IMG/VR virus record: IMGVR_UViG_3300036985_006750
Span: 1-36,498 of that record
DNA length: 36,498 nucleotides
From: a virus
Direction: 5' to 3' (one strand)
Shown: positions 5,990 through 14,642 of the stretch, piece after piece
How the letters are laid out: the number at the start of each line of letters is the position of its first letter
How positions within the stretch are numbered: the stretch's first letter is position 1
Position numbers and translations under genes: made by a program
The notes under the pieces: model-generated
Databases searched by the model: none
What the model was told of the DNA's origin: nothing
What the model saw: only the letters and a program-made list of their open reading frames with translations

Positions 5990-6312
5990 TGGCTAAAACA
6001 TACAGCGTGCCATCTATCGGGCAACGCAAGCTCATCACGATTAGCGAGCTGTGGGAGGTCCTGCAAGCGACCGATGGCCAGCTTCGCAGTCTGGCCGAAG
6101 ACCCGGCACAAGACCAGCTTGTCAAGTTGACCTGTTCTGCGATCATTCAAGCCCGCAAGACGGGAAACTGGCAAACGGTCGATAGCATCCTCAATCGCGT
6201 TATCGGCAAGCCGAAAGAGGCGCTAGAGCTTTCCGGCCCCACGCCTGTTATCATCAAGCGACGCAATGGCGAGGAAATCGAACTAAGTGCGAAGGGAGAA
6301 CCGCGGGAATGA
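5989..6312 (+). CDS. Putative terminase small subunit
   Basis: A 107-residue helical protein. The segment from about residue 50 (IIQARKTGNWQTVDSILNRV, then IGKPKEALELSG) resembles the C-terminal half of phage small-terminase proteins, which end with a helix, a GKPK/R turn and a short beta hairpin (VIIKRRNGEEIEL here). Small terminase recognises the packaging site and regulates the large subunit. The gene lies near the other packaging genes but is separated from the large terminase by about 3.7 kb of inserted genes. It overlaps both neighbours (TAATG and ATGA). Confidence 0.55.
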   Translation: MAKTYSVPSIGQRKLITISELWEVLQATDGQLRSLAEDPAQDQLVKLTCSAIIQARKTGNWQTVDSILNRVIGKPKEALELSGPTPVIIKRRNGEEIELSAKGEPRE

Positions 6313-7757
6313 AACGCCAACCGATAACCGCTTTTGGCGAACTGATGGCGGTCGAACCAACGCCACGAGTTCAAATCGATGCTACCTATGGCATACGCGC
6401 CACGGACTTACTCCAACAGACTGAGAACAGCGCCGCCATTACGAGCGAGAACACCGGCACCGGATTTGAGTTCAAAGTAAGCTCCGGAACAAACGCCGCG
6501 GGCTATGCGCGCATGCAGTCTCGTAGAATCGTGAGGTACAAGACTGGCCAGGGGTCGTTATTCCGATTTACTGGCAGATTCCCCAGCTCAGCAGCAAATT
6601 CAATGCAACGCGTTGGATGCGGCAATCGTGGCACGCATTTCGGTTTCGGTTACGAGGGGACAGAGTTTGGTATCCATTACCACAACGGCGGATTCGTCGA
6701 GATACGGACTCTTACAATATCTGCTGGCGCTGGCGGAAACGAAACCGGAACTGTGACCCTAAACGGCACCGCGTTCACTGTCTCTCTGACCGTAGGAACC
6801 GCGAAGCACGCAGTCTTTCAACTTGCAGCGGCTACCTATGCCGGCTGGGAAGTCTACGGGAATGGCGTCACCGTCATTTTCATAAACCGCCGACTAGGTC
6901 CGAAAGCAGGGACGTTTTCATTTGCCTCAACCGGAACCGCGGCGGGAACCTTCGCGAGAACAAGAGCCGGCGTCGCTGCCAATGAGACGTTTATTCCTCA
7001 GACGTCCTGGAACCTCGACAAAATGGACGGGCAGAGTATGTCGGGGATAACTCTCGACCCATCAAAAGGAAATGTTTTCGAGATCCAGCAGCAATACCTA
7101 GGCTATGGAGCAATATTATTCAGCGTTGAAAATCCTGGACACGGGTGTTTTCAGAATGTCCATCGCATAGAATATGCGAACGCCAACACCTCGCCAAATA
7201 TGACATCTCCCTTCATGCGTCTTGAAATGGAGATCGAGAACACGGGCAACACAACAGCGCTATCGTGCTATTCAGCCTCCCTCGCAGGATTTGTGGAGGG
7301 AGTACAAGTTCCATTGCGAGACTTACGAGGATTCGGAAACAGCAAAGCAAACGTCGGAACCTCGTATACTTCGATCATCTCATTTCGCGTCTCAAGGATA
7401 TTTGCAGACCGAATCAATCGTGCGCCGTGTTGGCCGCATGTTCTGAGTTTCGCCTGCGAGGCTACAAAGCCGGTCGAGTGCATTATGGTCATTGGTCCTA
7501 CCCTCGGCGGAGAGCCAGATTGGACTTTTATCGACTCGGCCGACTCGATCATGGAATACGATAAGACGGCTACCACGAGCACCGGCGGGCGCATCGTTGG
7601 GCAGTTTCTATTGGGAAAGAGCGACAACTTTCAACTCCCGCTACCAGACCACTATGGACACATTTGCATGGACGTTGCAGAGATTGTAACTCTCGCCGCT
7701 CGCGCTACATCAGGAACCGCAGATATCTCAGCGTCATTGTCGTGGGAAGAGGAATGA
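6309..7757 (+). CDS. Large beta-rich virion protein (fibre or adhesin type)
   Basis: A 482-residue protein that resembles a widespread family of phage and giant-virus virion proteins of unknown role. Recognisable segments are FRFTGRFPSSAANSMQRVGC, FGYEGTEFGIHYHNGG, EIRTLTISAGAGG, then PQTSWNLDKMDG and ITLDPSKGNVFEIQQQYLGYG. Composition is Gly/Thr/Ser/Asn-rich with no membrane segments, typical of beta-structured surface proteins. It sits between small terminase and the NeuB-like gene, far from the tail genes. That is an odd place for a fibre and makes it a candidate partner or substrate of the sugar system. Confidence 0.55.
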   Translation: MKRQPITAFGELMAVEPTPRVQIDATYGIRATDLLQQTENSAAITSENTGTGFEFKVSSGTNAAGYARMQSRRIVRYKTGQGSLFRFTGRFPSSAANSMQRVGCGNRGTHFGFGYEGTEFGIHYHNGGFVEIRTLTISAGAGGNETGTVTLNGTAFTVSLTVGTAKHAVFQLAAATYAGWEVYGNGVTVIFINRRLGPKAGTFSFASTGTAAGTFARTRAGVAANETFIPQTSWNLDKMDGQSMSGITLDPSKGNVFEIQQQYLGYGAILFSVENPGHGCFQNVHRIEYANANTSPNMTSPFMRLEMEIENTGNTTALSCYSASLAGFVEGVQVPLRDLRGFGNSKANVGTSYTSIISFRVSRIFADRINRAPCWPHVLSFACEATKPVECIMVIGPTLGGEPDWTFIDSADSIMEYDKTATTSTGGRIVGQFLLGKSDNFQLPLPDHYGHICMDVAEIVTLAARATSGTADISASLSWEEE

Positions 7758-7778
7758 CAAATTATTTTGGAGTAACTT

Positions 7779-8549
7779 ATGCCGTATATTATCGCGGATA
7801 TTGGCTCTAATTTCTTTACTCTGGACGGCGCTGTTCAGAGTATCCAGGCCGCTGCAAAAGCAGGCGCAGAGATGGCCAAGTTCCAATTGTTCAACTGGCT
7901 AGACCTTTACGGAGAAGACTCAGCCGAGCGCAAGATAGAACCTTGGTTGCCGGCGCTGGCTAGTTCCTGCAAACACAACAAGATCGAATTTGGGTGTACC
8001 GCGTTCTCGCCGGAAGGAGTCGCACTCGTCGATCCGTTTGTTGTTAGCCACAAGGTTGCAAGCTCATGCGTGACCCATTTGCCACTTCTACGAGCAATCA
8101 GCGCGGCGAACAAGCCGATTCTCATGTCAGTCGGCGGTTGCACCGTAGACGAAATCAGAGCGGCGCTAGATGTGTTGCATGGAAACGTAGTCACTTTGCT
8201 CTATTGTGCAGCATCTTATCCGTCACGCATGTTCAACCCCGATGCGATTCCAAAGCTCAAGGAGCGTTTCAAACTTCCGGTGGGGTACTCGGACCACACG
8301 ACCGACATCTGGGGCGCTCCGGTGGTCGCAGCGCGTCAGGGAGCGGTTTGTATCGAGAAGCACTTCACGGCCTTTCCGATTGCTGACACTCCCGACCGAC
8401 CTCATAGCCTAACGCCGGATGAATTTCGGCAAATGGTCGACGCGATTCGGTCTCCTATCGAAATTGGTCCGACACCAGAAGAGTATGCTTTTGTGAAGTA
8501 CCACAAGGTCCGCAAGACAGACCTCGGCTATTATAGGATAAGAAAATGA
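7779..8549 (+). CDS. NeuB-family nonulosonic acid synthase, short form
   Basis: A 256-residue TIM-barrel enzyme of the sialic/pseudaminic/legionaminic acid synthase family, which condenses phosphoenolpyruvate with a six-carbon amino sugar. Visible signatures are IADIGSNF at the start, AKFQLF, FGCTAFSPEG, the HKVASSC strand, LPVGYSDHT and EKHFT. Family members are usually about 340 residues with a C-terminal SAF/antifreeze-like domain that completes the partner's active site. That domain is missing here. The usual IAEIG Glu is Asp. It may work with a host subunit or have altered substrate. GGAG lies 6 bases before the ATG, and its stop overlaps the ParB-like gene. Confidence 0.85.
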   Translation: MPYIIADIGSNFFTLDGAVQSIQAAAKAGAEMAKFQLFNWLDLYGEDSAERKIEPWLPALASSCKHNKIEFGCTAFSPEGVALVDPFVVSHKVASSCVTHLPLLRAISAANKPILMSVGGCTVDEIRAALDVLHGNVVTLLYCAASYPSRMFNPDAIPKLKERFKLPVGYSDHTTDIWGAPVVAARQGAVCIEKHFTAFPIADTPDRPHSLTPDEFRQMVDAIRSPIEIGPTPEEYAFVKYHKVRKTDLGYYRIRK

Positions 8550-9079
8550 AGATAGAACAAGTCAAAACGAGTGAATTAAAACCGTACGGTCGCAATAACC
8601 GGAAGCATCCAGCTAGTCAGATCGACAAGCTCTCGAAGCAGATACTAGCGCACGGGTGGGACGTGCCGATCGTCGCCGACAAAGAGCTTGTGATCATCAA
8701 AGGCCACGCTCGCCTGGTTGCAGCGAAGAAGCTGAGGCTCAAGACGGTTCCCGTTATCGTGCGCGCAGACCTAACGCCGGAGCAGTGCAACGCCGCTCGG
8801 CTTGCGGATAACAAGCTTGGAGAGCTGGCCGAGATAGACATGGAAGCCATCCAAATGGAACTTGATTCGCTCAAGGCCGCAGACTTTGACCTCGACCTGA
8901 CCGCGTTCGATAACTGGACTATTGGCGAGCAGGTGCCGTTTCAGCCAGACCTTCCAGATGAGGATGAGGGAGAGTCAGGTGACAAACCGTTGGTGCTTCG
9001 CGTTGAGTTTGACAACGACGATGAGCGCCAGCTCTTATTCTTTGAACTGCGCGACCGTGGGTTGAAGGTGAAAGTATGA
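8546..9079 (+). CDS. ParB/Srx-fold domain protein
   Basis: A 177-residue protein. Residues 1-100 form a ParB N-terminal-like domain: VKTSELKPYGRNNRKH, QILAHGWDVPIV, IIKGHARLVAAKKL (the GHxR box) and a CNAARLADNKLGE segment. The C-terminal part is acidic (DEDEGESGD) with a final beta/alpha unit. In phages such proteins usually sit beside DNA methylases and the large terminase, as here. They may bind CTP/ATP or nick DNA, and may help packaging. Coupled by ATGA to both neighbours. Confidence 0.8.
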   Translation: MKIEQVKTSELKPYGRNNRKHPASQIDKLSKQILAHGWDVPIVADKELVIIKGHARLVAAKKLRLKTVPVIVRADLTPEQCNAARLADNKLGELAEIDMEAIQMELDSLKAADFDLDLTAFDNWTIGEQVPFQPDLPDEDEGESGDKPLVLRVEFDNDDERQLLFFELRDRGLKVKV

Positions 9080-10008
9080 GTGAGTGGGGAATCCCATACA
9101 TGGGCAGCAAAAGCGGCATTGCTGCATCTCTTGCCCTAAACTTTCCAAAGGCCGCGCATTTCTATGACCTATTCGGTGGTGGTTTCTCCATTAGTCATTA
9201 CATGCTGGCCAATAAAGCAAATAACTATGGTAATTTTCACTACAATGAAATCAAAACCCATATTGCTGACGTTGTGCGCCACGCTATCGCTGGAGAGTTT
9301 AACTACTCCACATTCAAGCCGCCGTGGGTTAGTCGGGAAGAATTTCACGCTAAGAAGTATACCGACGGTTATGTGGCAAGCTGTTGGAGTTTCGGAAACA
9401 ACGGAGAGACCTATCTATTTGGAGAAGAGATTGAAGAGTATAAACGTGCTATGCACATGGCTGTAGTGTTCGATGAGTTTGACGAGATAGCAGAAAAGAC
9501 TCTCGGATTTACAAAGTGGCCAGCGATTGCCAAGACAATTAAACAGCGCAGGTTTTACTTGCGGCAGCTACTAGAACACTACAGAAAAACAAAGATACCG
9601 CATCACTTGCATAAGTATTTGTCAGAGAAGCAGTTGGAGCAGTTGCAGCAGTTGGAGCAGTTGGAGCGGTTGGAGCGGTTGCAGCAGTTGCAGCAGTTGC
9701 AGCAGTTGCAGCAGTTGGAGCGGTTGACTATCACGTCGATGAGCTATGAGCAAGTCGAGATACTGCCTAACGCTGTTGTCTATTGTGATATTCCTTACTC
9801 TGGCACTGCTGAATATGGAAACACGTTCTCACATAAAGTGTTCTTTGATTGGGCTGCCTCTCGCGAGTTTCCAGTATTCATATCTGAATATCATGTGCCA
9901 GACGAGCGTTTTAAGCTGGTATATTCTGTAGACAAGCGGTGTTTGCTAACGCAAGAGGGAGAGTCAAACAAAAAGAAATCAGAGAAGCTGTACTGGAACG
10001 GTAAGTGA
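9076..10008 (+). CDS. D12-class adenine-N6 DNA methyltransferase (Dam-like)
   Basis: A 310-residue enzyme. IPYMGSKSG (6-14) and DLFGGG (31-36) bind S-adenosylmethionine. The catalytic DPPY box reads D238-I-P-Y241, followed by SGT, a variant I recall from other phage Dam-like enzymes. It would methylate adenine in a short DNA target and protect phage DNA or mark it for packaging. A low-complexity stretch of Gln/Leu/Glu/Arg triplets (residues 186-217) is inserted where Dam enzymes carry the target-recognition region. The gene overlaps ParB-like and terminase genes. Confidence 0.83.
   Translation: MSEWGIPYMGSKSGIAASLALNFPKAAHFYDLFGGGFSISHYMLANKANNYGNFHYNEIKTHIADVVRHAIAGEFNYSTFKPPWVSREEFHAKKYTDGYVASCWSFGNNGETYLFGEEIEEYKRAMHMAVVFDEFDEIAEKTLGFTKWPAIAKTIKQRRFYLRQLLEHYRKTKIPHHLHKYLSEKQLEQLQQLEQLERLERLQQLQQLQQLQQLERLTITSMSYEQVEILPNAVVYCDIPYSGTAEYGNTFSHKVFFDWAASREFPVFISEYHVPDERFKLVYSVDKRCLLTQEGESNKKKSEKLYWNGK
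9631..9726 (+). repeat. 9-bp tandem repeat inside the methylase gene
   Basis: About ten units of (C/G)AG-TTG-(C/G)AG or CGG-TTG-GAG encode QLE, QLQ, RLE and RLQ triplets, a 32-residue Leu-every-third helix. The period of nine bases keeps the reading frame, so copy number can vary without breaking the enzyme. Confidence 0.85.
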
Positions 10009-11291
10009 TAGCCTTTGAGCCTCACTCTCAAAAGCAAGAAGATGCCATCTTCTCCGACGAGAAGATAACCGCTCTCATCACCGGAATTCAGTTCGGAAAG
10101 TCCACAGTTGGCGCGCTGTGGATGAAACGATACATGCACACGTTTGTTGACAAGGAAGACAACTTTCTTGTCGTGGCTCCAACCTACAAGATTCTTGAGC
10201 AAGCGACGCTGCCGGCCTTTCTGAAGTTCATGGACGGCTGCGGCACCTACCGCGACCAAAAGGCTAGATTCGAGATGGCTGGTGGAGGGGTCTGTTTTTT
10301 CAGAACTGCAACCGACCCGGATTCCGTTGTAGGCATCACCAATGTTCGCGCTGTCTGGGGAGACGAGGCGGGCAAGTTCTCCAAATACTTCTGGGACAAC
10401 GTGCAAGCTCGCGCTTCCTTCCGCGACTGCCCCATAATGTTGACCACATCGCCATACTCGCTCAACTGGATCTACAAAGAGTTGATCAAGGCAAAGCCTG
10501 CGCACGCCAGAATAATTGGAGCCAGGTCGAATGAGAATCCGCTCTTCCCCGCGGTCGAGTGGGAACGACGCAAGGCGACGATGGACCCTCGGCGCTTCGC
10601 TGCAATCTACGGAGGCGAGTTCCTGCGAATGCAGGGTTTGGTCTACGACGTGTTCGACGAGGGGACGCATATCGTGGAACCCTTCGCGCTACCTCTTGGC
10701 AGTATCTACTACGCGGGCATTGACTGGGGCTTTACCGAGCCCTTTGTACTCCACATCAGGGCGGTGACACCAAGCGGGGTCCACATCCAGGTGGGCGATT
10801 TCGTGAAGTCGGGTCTGACTATTTCCGATATCGTTGGAATATGTAAGTCCCACAAGGCTATCTTCGGAATAAAGACGTTCTATTGTGACCCAAGTCAGCC
10901 CGCTAACATTTTGGAACTCAACCGCGGTGGCTGTTCGGCGGTAGGGGCTGTAAACGACATTCGTGCAGGCATAGATCGGCATTACGAACTAATGAAATCT
11001 GGACGCTACAAGATATTCAGAGGCACCTCGCAACACACCTTGGATGAGATCGAATGCTATCACTATCCGGAACCAAGTGATTCTGGGGCCGACGAGAACG
11101 TCAAAGAGCGGCTTCCGGTTCAGCAGGACGATCATGCGATGGACGCGATGCGGTATTGCACCGTGATGACCGCCGAGGCGCACCGTGCTAACATTCCGGT
11201 AGTACCAGAAGAACGAAAGCGCGAGGACCATTTCGACAGACTGGCGAGATTGAAGCGGCCTAAGCGCGTAGATTGTGAGAGATGGTCATGA
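10005..11291 (+). CDS. terL: Terminase large subunit
   Basis: The 428-residue packaging motor. The ATPase has a Walker A-like loop GIQFGKST (27-34) and a Walker B VRAVWGDEAG, with LTTSP as the coupling motif. The nuclease domain shows GIDWGFTEP, then FYCDPSQPANI and DDHAMDAMRY, supplying the metal-binding aspartates. It moves DNA into the prohead and cuts it. The start codon is GTG 10005, overlapping the methylase TGA. The intact nuclease and the circular map fit headful packaging, though cos or terminal repeats cannot be excluded. Confidence 0.93.
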   Translation: MIAFEPHSQKQEDAIFSDEKITALITGIQFGKSTVGALWMKRYMHTFVDKEDNFLVVAPTYKILEQATLPAFLKFMDGCGTYRDQKARFEMAGGGVCFFRTATDPDSVVGITNVRAVWGDEAGKFSKYFWDNVQARASFRDCPIMLTTSPYSLNWIYKELIKAKPAHARIIGARSNENPLFPAVEWERRKATMDPRRFAAIYGGEFLRMQGLVYDVFDEGTHIVEPFALPLGSIYYAGIDWGFTEPFVLHIRAVTPSGVHIQVGDFVKSGLTISDIVGICKSHKAIFGIKTFYCDPSQPANILELNRGGCSAVGAVNDIRAGIDRHYELMKSGRYKIFRGTSQHTLDEIECYHYPEPSDSGADENVKERLPVQQDDHAMDAMRYCTVMTAEAHRANIPVVPEERKREDHFDRLARLKRPKRVDCERWS

Positions 11292-11620
11292 TTTATGAGT
11301 ATAAATGTTTGCGCTGCGAAAGAGAATTTGACATCTACAAGCCAATGTCTCAGGCATCAGAGCCGGAAGTTTGCGAGTGCGGCGGGGCAGGGGCCAGGCT
11401 CTACCGCAATAGTAGCGGATTCTGCGGCGAGAAAGTGACACACGCGGAATACAATCCAGCCCTAGGATGCGTGGTACAATCGAAAAGGCATCTCAAAGAC
11501 ATCTGCGACCGAAAGGGTCTCATCGAAGTTGGAAACGAATCGCCCGACAAAATTCATTCTGCAATGACTTCAGAGAATCAATCCATACGAGCTAAACGCT
11601 ATGAGGACGCCGACAAATGA
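11288..11620 (+). CDS. FmdB-type zinc-ribbon protein
   Basis: A 110-residue protein from ATG 11288 (an in-frame ATG lies 6 bases upstream). It starts MIYEYKCLRCEREFDIYKPM and continues with CECGGAG, giving two CxxC/CxC zinc knuckles of the FmdB/regulatory zinc-ribbon kind. The remainder is charged and lacks motifs. Such small ribbons are common between terminase and portal genes in environmental phages; their job is unknown. Its stop overlaps the portal start. Confidence 0.7.
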   Translation: MIYEYKCLRCEREFDIYKPMSQASEPEVCECGGAGARLYRNSSGFCGEKVTHAEYNPALGCVVQSKRHLKDICDRKGLIEVGNESPDKIHSAMTSENQSIRAKRYEDADK

Positions 11621-13395
11621 TTAAATCCGAACATGAGCCGATTGAAGCAGAGGCCGCTCTTTCCTACAGCCCGACAAGCGAAGAGAAGAAGGCCATCGCT
11701 CTTGTCAACAAGCTTTTTGAAGCCGCGAAGGCTCACCGCGCCAGGTACGACTCCAAATGGCTAGACAACTACAAGATGTTTCGCGGCCAGCAGTGGAAAG
11801 AATTTAGGCCAGCATATCGGCACTCGGAAGTGATCAACTTCATCTTCCAGTCGATACAAAGCGTTGTCCCAATCCTCACCGACTCGCGTCCTCGCATCTC
11901 TTACCTGCCCAAAAGTCCAGAGGACGGGAAATTCTGCGAGATTTTGAATCAAATGGTGGAATCCGATTGGGTCTCGGGAAAATGGCTCAACGAACTGACC
12001 GAGGTAATCTACGACGCTCATTTCTACGGCGCTGGCATGTCCTCACTGGAGTTCGACGGCGACGAGCAGCACGGAGCGGGAGCTATCGTCTACAGGTCAA
12101 CAGACCCATTCTTCTGTTTTCCAGATCCAGACTCCACGGACGTTAACTCGCGTGGCCGATACTTTCTGACGGCTGAACCTGTAACAACCGATGTCTTAAA
12201 AGCCAAGTATCCAGAGCATAAAGACCACATTAAATCAGACCTAATTGACCTAATGAAAGGCAAGCGCACGGAGATCACAAAGTTCAAGTACAAGTCTCCA
12301 ACGCAAGACAATCGGCTGTACCTGGAAAGCGAAGCCTCTCCAGAAGACGACTATGAGAAATGCCAGACCCTAGTCTTGACCCTCTATATCAATGACGAGG
12401 AGTTCATCGAAACTGAGATCGAAACCGAGGGAGTCAAGAGTTACGAGCAACGCAAGAAGTATCCAAACGGTCGCAAAGTGGTCATAGCCTCCCATGTTGT
12501 TTTAGAGGACGGGCCTAATCCGTATGAAGACGGAAAAGCGCCTTTCCAGAAGGTTCAAAACTACGTTCTACCTCGCGAGTTCTGGGGAATCTCGGAAGTC
12601 GAGCAGCTAGAAAGCCCGCAACGCATTTTCAACAAACTTGTCAGCTTTTCGCTTGATGTTCTCACACTCATGGGCAATCCGGTTTGGATTGTTTCAAACG
12701 ACTCTGACGTCGATGTGGAGAACCTGTTCAACCGACCCGGCTTGATTATCGAGAAAAACCCAGGCAGCGAAGTGCGACGCGAAGAGGGGGTTCAACTCCA
12801 GCCGTTTGTTCTCCAGCTCATCGACCGTATGCAATCGTGGTTCAATGACGTGGCCGGCACGCAGGACGTTTCGCGTGGCGCAACCCCTGGCAGCGTTACA
12901 GCGGCCTCAGCAATCGCTAGCCTCCAGGAAGCGGCTCAGACGCGCCTTCGTCAGAAGAGCCGAAACATCGACAATTACATCCAAGAACTCGGGCAGCAAT
13001 ACGCCTCACGCGCTATGCAGTTCTACACCAGCCCCAGAGTGTTCCGGCTGACTAGCGACGAATCAGCAAATCAATATTTCAAGGCATCGATCTCAACCTC
13101 GCCGGAAGGTGTCAAAACTGCCACCGTTCAGACCTGGGGAGAGGGCGGTTACGGCATGCCTGAGAGTTATGAACTGAAAGCTGAGCTGGACGTTACAGTG
13201 GTTACCGGCTCGACGCTGCCATTTGCTCGAGCTGAAAAGGAACAGAAACTCTACCAGCTATTCGATCGCGGCCTGATTGACGCCGAGGAAGTCCTCAAGG
13301 GCGTCGATTTTCCCAACTGGCAGCAAATCCGTCAAAGGATGCAACAGGCCGCCGCTGCCGCTGCGCCGACCTCTGGACAACCGCCGCCGGCGTAG
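11617..13395 (+). CDS. Portal protein
   Basis: A 592-residue protein placed between terminase and scaffold. Segments typical of portals of podovirus-like phages are RARYDSKWLDNYKMFRGQQW (about 35-55), IQSVVPILTDSRPRI, and a GTQDVSRGATPGSVTAASAI loop near residue 430 followed by a long helix. The C-terminal tail is Gln/Ala/Pro-rich. Twelve copies would form the channel through which DNA is packed and ejected. ATGA coupling to the zinc-ribbon gene. Confidence 0.85.
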   Translation: MIKSEHEPIEAEAALSYSPTSEEKKAIALVNKLFEAAKAHRARYDSKWLDNYKMFRGQQWKEFRPAYRHSEVINFIFQSIQSVVPILTDSRPRISYLPKSPEDGKFCEILNQMVESDWVSGKWLNELTEVIYDAHFYGAGMSSLEFDGDEQHGAGAIVYRSTDPFFCFPDPDSTDVNSRGRYFLTAEPVTTDVLKAKYPEHKDHIKSDLIDLMKGKRTEITKFKYKSPTQDNRLYLESEASPEDDYEKCQTLVLTLYINDEEFIETEIETEGVKSYEQRKKYPNGRKVVIASHVVLEDGPNPYEDGKAPFQKVQNYVLPREFWGISEVEQLESPQRIFNKLVSFSLDVLTLMGNPVWIVSNDSDVDVENLFNRPGLIIEKNPGSEVRREEGVQLQPFVLQLIDRMQSWFNDVAGTQDVSRGATPGSVTAASAIASLQEAAQTRLRQKSRNIDNYIQELGQQYASRAMQFYTSPRVFRLTSDESANQYFKASISTSPEGVKTATVQTWGEGGYGMPESYELKAELDVTVVTGSTLPFARAEKEQKLYQLFDRGLIDAEEVLKGVDFPNWQQIRQRMQQAAAAAAPTSGQPPPA

Positions 13396-13457
13396 GCTAT
13401 GATTTAGCATCTTAAATTCCATTTCTAATTTATGAAATCACAACGCAAGGGGAAACC

Positions 13458-13772
13458 ATGCCAGTACCTCCACAAGCGCCACAAGCGCCACAAGGTCAAC
13501 CTCCACAGGGTTCACAACCTCCACAAGCGCCGCAAGAAGGCGACATCGGTAAGCTGGTTGGCGGAATCTTCGACGGTCTGGACAAGCTCCAATCTGTGAT
13601 GGAGTCCGCAAAGGTTCCTCCAAATATCACGCAGCGACTACAGCAAGTGATCGCAGAATATCAAGCGATCATTGAAGCGCTTCAAGGCGGCGGAGAAGAC
13701 GAGGGGCAAGAGATGTCTCCGAAGGGTCCAGTTTCAGAAGAGATGGGCGCAGGAAACGCGACGCCGATGTAA
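13458..13772 (+). CDS. Pro/Gln-rich small protein after portal
   Basis: A 104-residue protein. The first 27 residues are repeats of Pro-Gln-Ala-Pro, a central helix (GGIFDGLDKLQSVMESAK, then ITQRLQQVIAEYQAIIEAL) follows, and the end is acidic and Gly-rich. A good ribosome-binding site (AAGGGGAAACC) precedes it after a 62-base gap that holds no gene. Similar low-complexity proteins commonly lie between portal and scaffold genes. It may assist assembly; function unknown. Confidence 0.7.
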   Translation: MPVPPQAPQAPQGQPPQGSQPPQAPQEGDIGKLVGGIFDGLDKLQSVMESAKVPPNITQRLQQVIAEYQAIIEALQGGGEDEGQEMSPKGPVSEEMGAGNATPM

Positions 13773-13798
13773 TTAAATCATCAAAGGACTTATTAAAT

Positions 13799-14632
13799 AT
13801 GGACGAATTTAGCACTGAAATAACTGAAGGCGATACTGGAATACCAATGACCTCTGAGGAAACAACTCCAGAGGCGCAGCCGGCACAAGCTCAACCGGCT
13901 GAGTTCGAGTTCACTTGGAACGGCAAGCAGATCAAAGCGCCGCAAGACAAGATGACCAAATGGGCGTCGCAGGGCTATGACTACGCGCAGAAAATGCAAG
14001 ATTTCAAGGCGCAACAGGCAGAATTTGAGAAAAGGTCCCAAGGACTAGAATCGAAGCTATCGCGCTATGGCGAAGTGGACCAATTCGCCTCCAAGAATCC
14101 TGACTGGTGGGCGCATGTTGAGAAGAGCTGGCAGGAACGGCAACAGGCACTAGACCCTTCTAACCCGATTGCCGGAGAACTTTCCCAGATCAAGAATGAG
14201 CTTAGCGAGATCAAGCAATTCAAAGAACAACTTTCTTTTGAAAGAGAGCAAGCAAGAATTAGGCAGGAAGATGAGCAGCTAGACAGCCAGATACAAGAGG
14301 TAAAGAAGGCATATTCTTATCTCGACTGGTCGGCGGTGGATGCTGATGGAAAGACTCTAGACACGCGAGTACTTGAGCATGCCTCAAACAACGGCATTAA
14401 CTCTTTCAAAGCCGCGTTTCTTGAACTTAACCACGATCATCTTATGCAATTGGCAGAGAGTCGCGCTCGCGAATCTTCTACCAAAGAGCGACAACTGCAA
14501 TCAAAGCTGGGACTATTGGGAAGAACCCCGACTCCTAGAAAAGGGTTGACAGTGGCGGATAACGTGAAGAGTAAATCCTATAACGATCTAACAAAAGAGG
14601 CGCTTGCAGAGTTGAACTCTCCCGCGCACTAG
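13799..14632 (+). CDS. Head scaffolding protein
   Basis: A 277-residue, strongly charged helical protein directly before the major capsid gene, the standard scaffold position. An acidic Pro/Ala-rich N-terminus is followed by FTWNGKQIKAPQDKMTKWAS, a segment often seen in phage scaffold-like proteins, and a long coiled-coil region (about 60-170) with GELSQIKNELSEIKQFKEQL. The C-terminus is basic, as expected for a capsid-binding end. No protease signature is present in it or nearby. Confidence 0.75.
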   Translation: MDEFSTEITEGDTGIPMTSEETTPEAQPAQAQPAEFEFTWNGKQIKAPQDKMTKWASQGYDYAQKMQDFKAQQAEFEKRSQGLESKLSRYGEVDQFASKNPDWWAHVEKSWQERQQALDPSNPIAGELSQIKNELSEIKQFKEQLSFEREQARIRQEDEQLDSQIQEVKKAYSYLDWSAVDADGKTLDTRVLEHASNNGINSFKAAFLELNHDHLMQLAESRARESSTKERQLQSKLGLLGRTPTPRKGLTVADNVKSKSYNDLTKEALAELNSPAH

Positions 14633-14642
14633 GAGCATCAAA

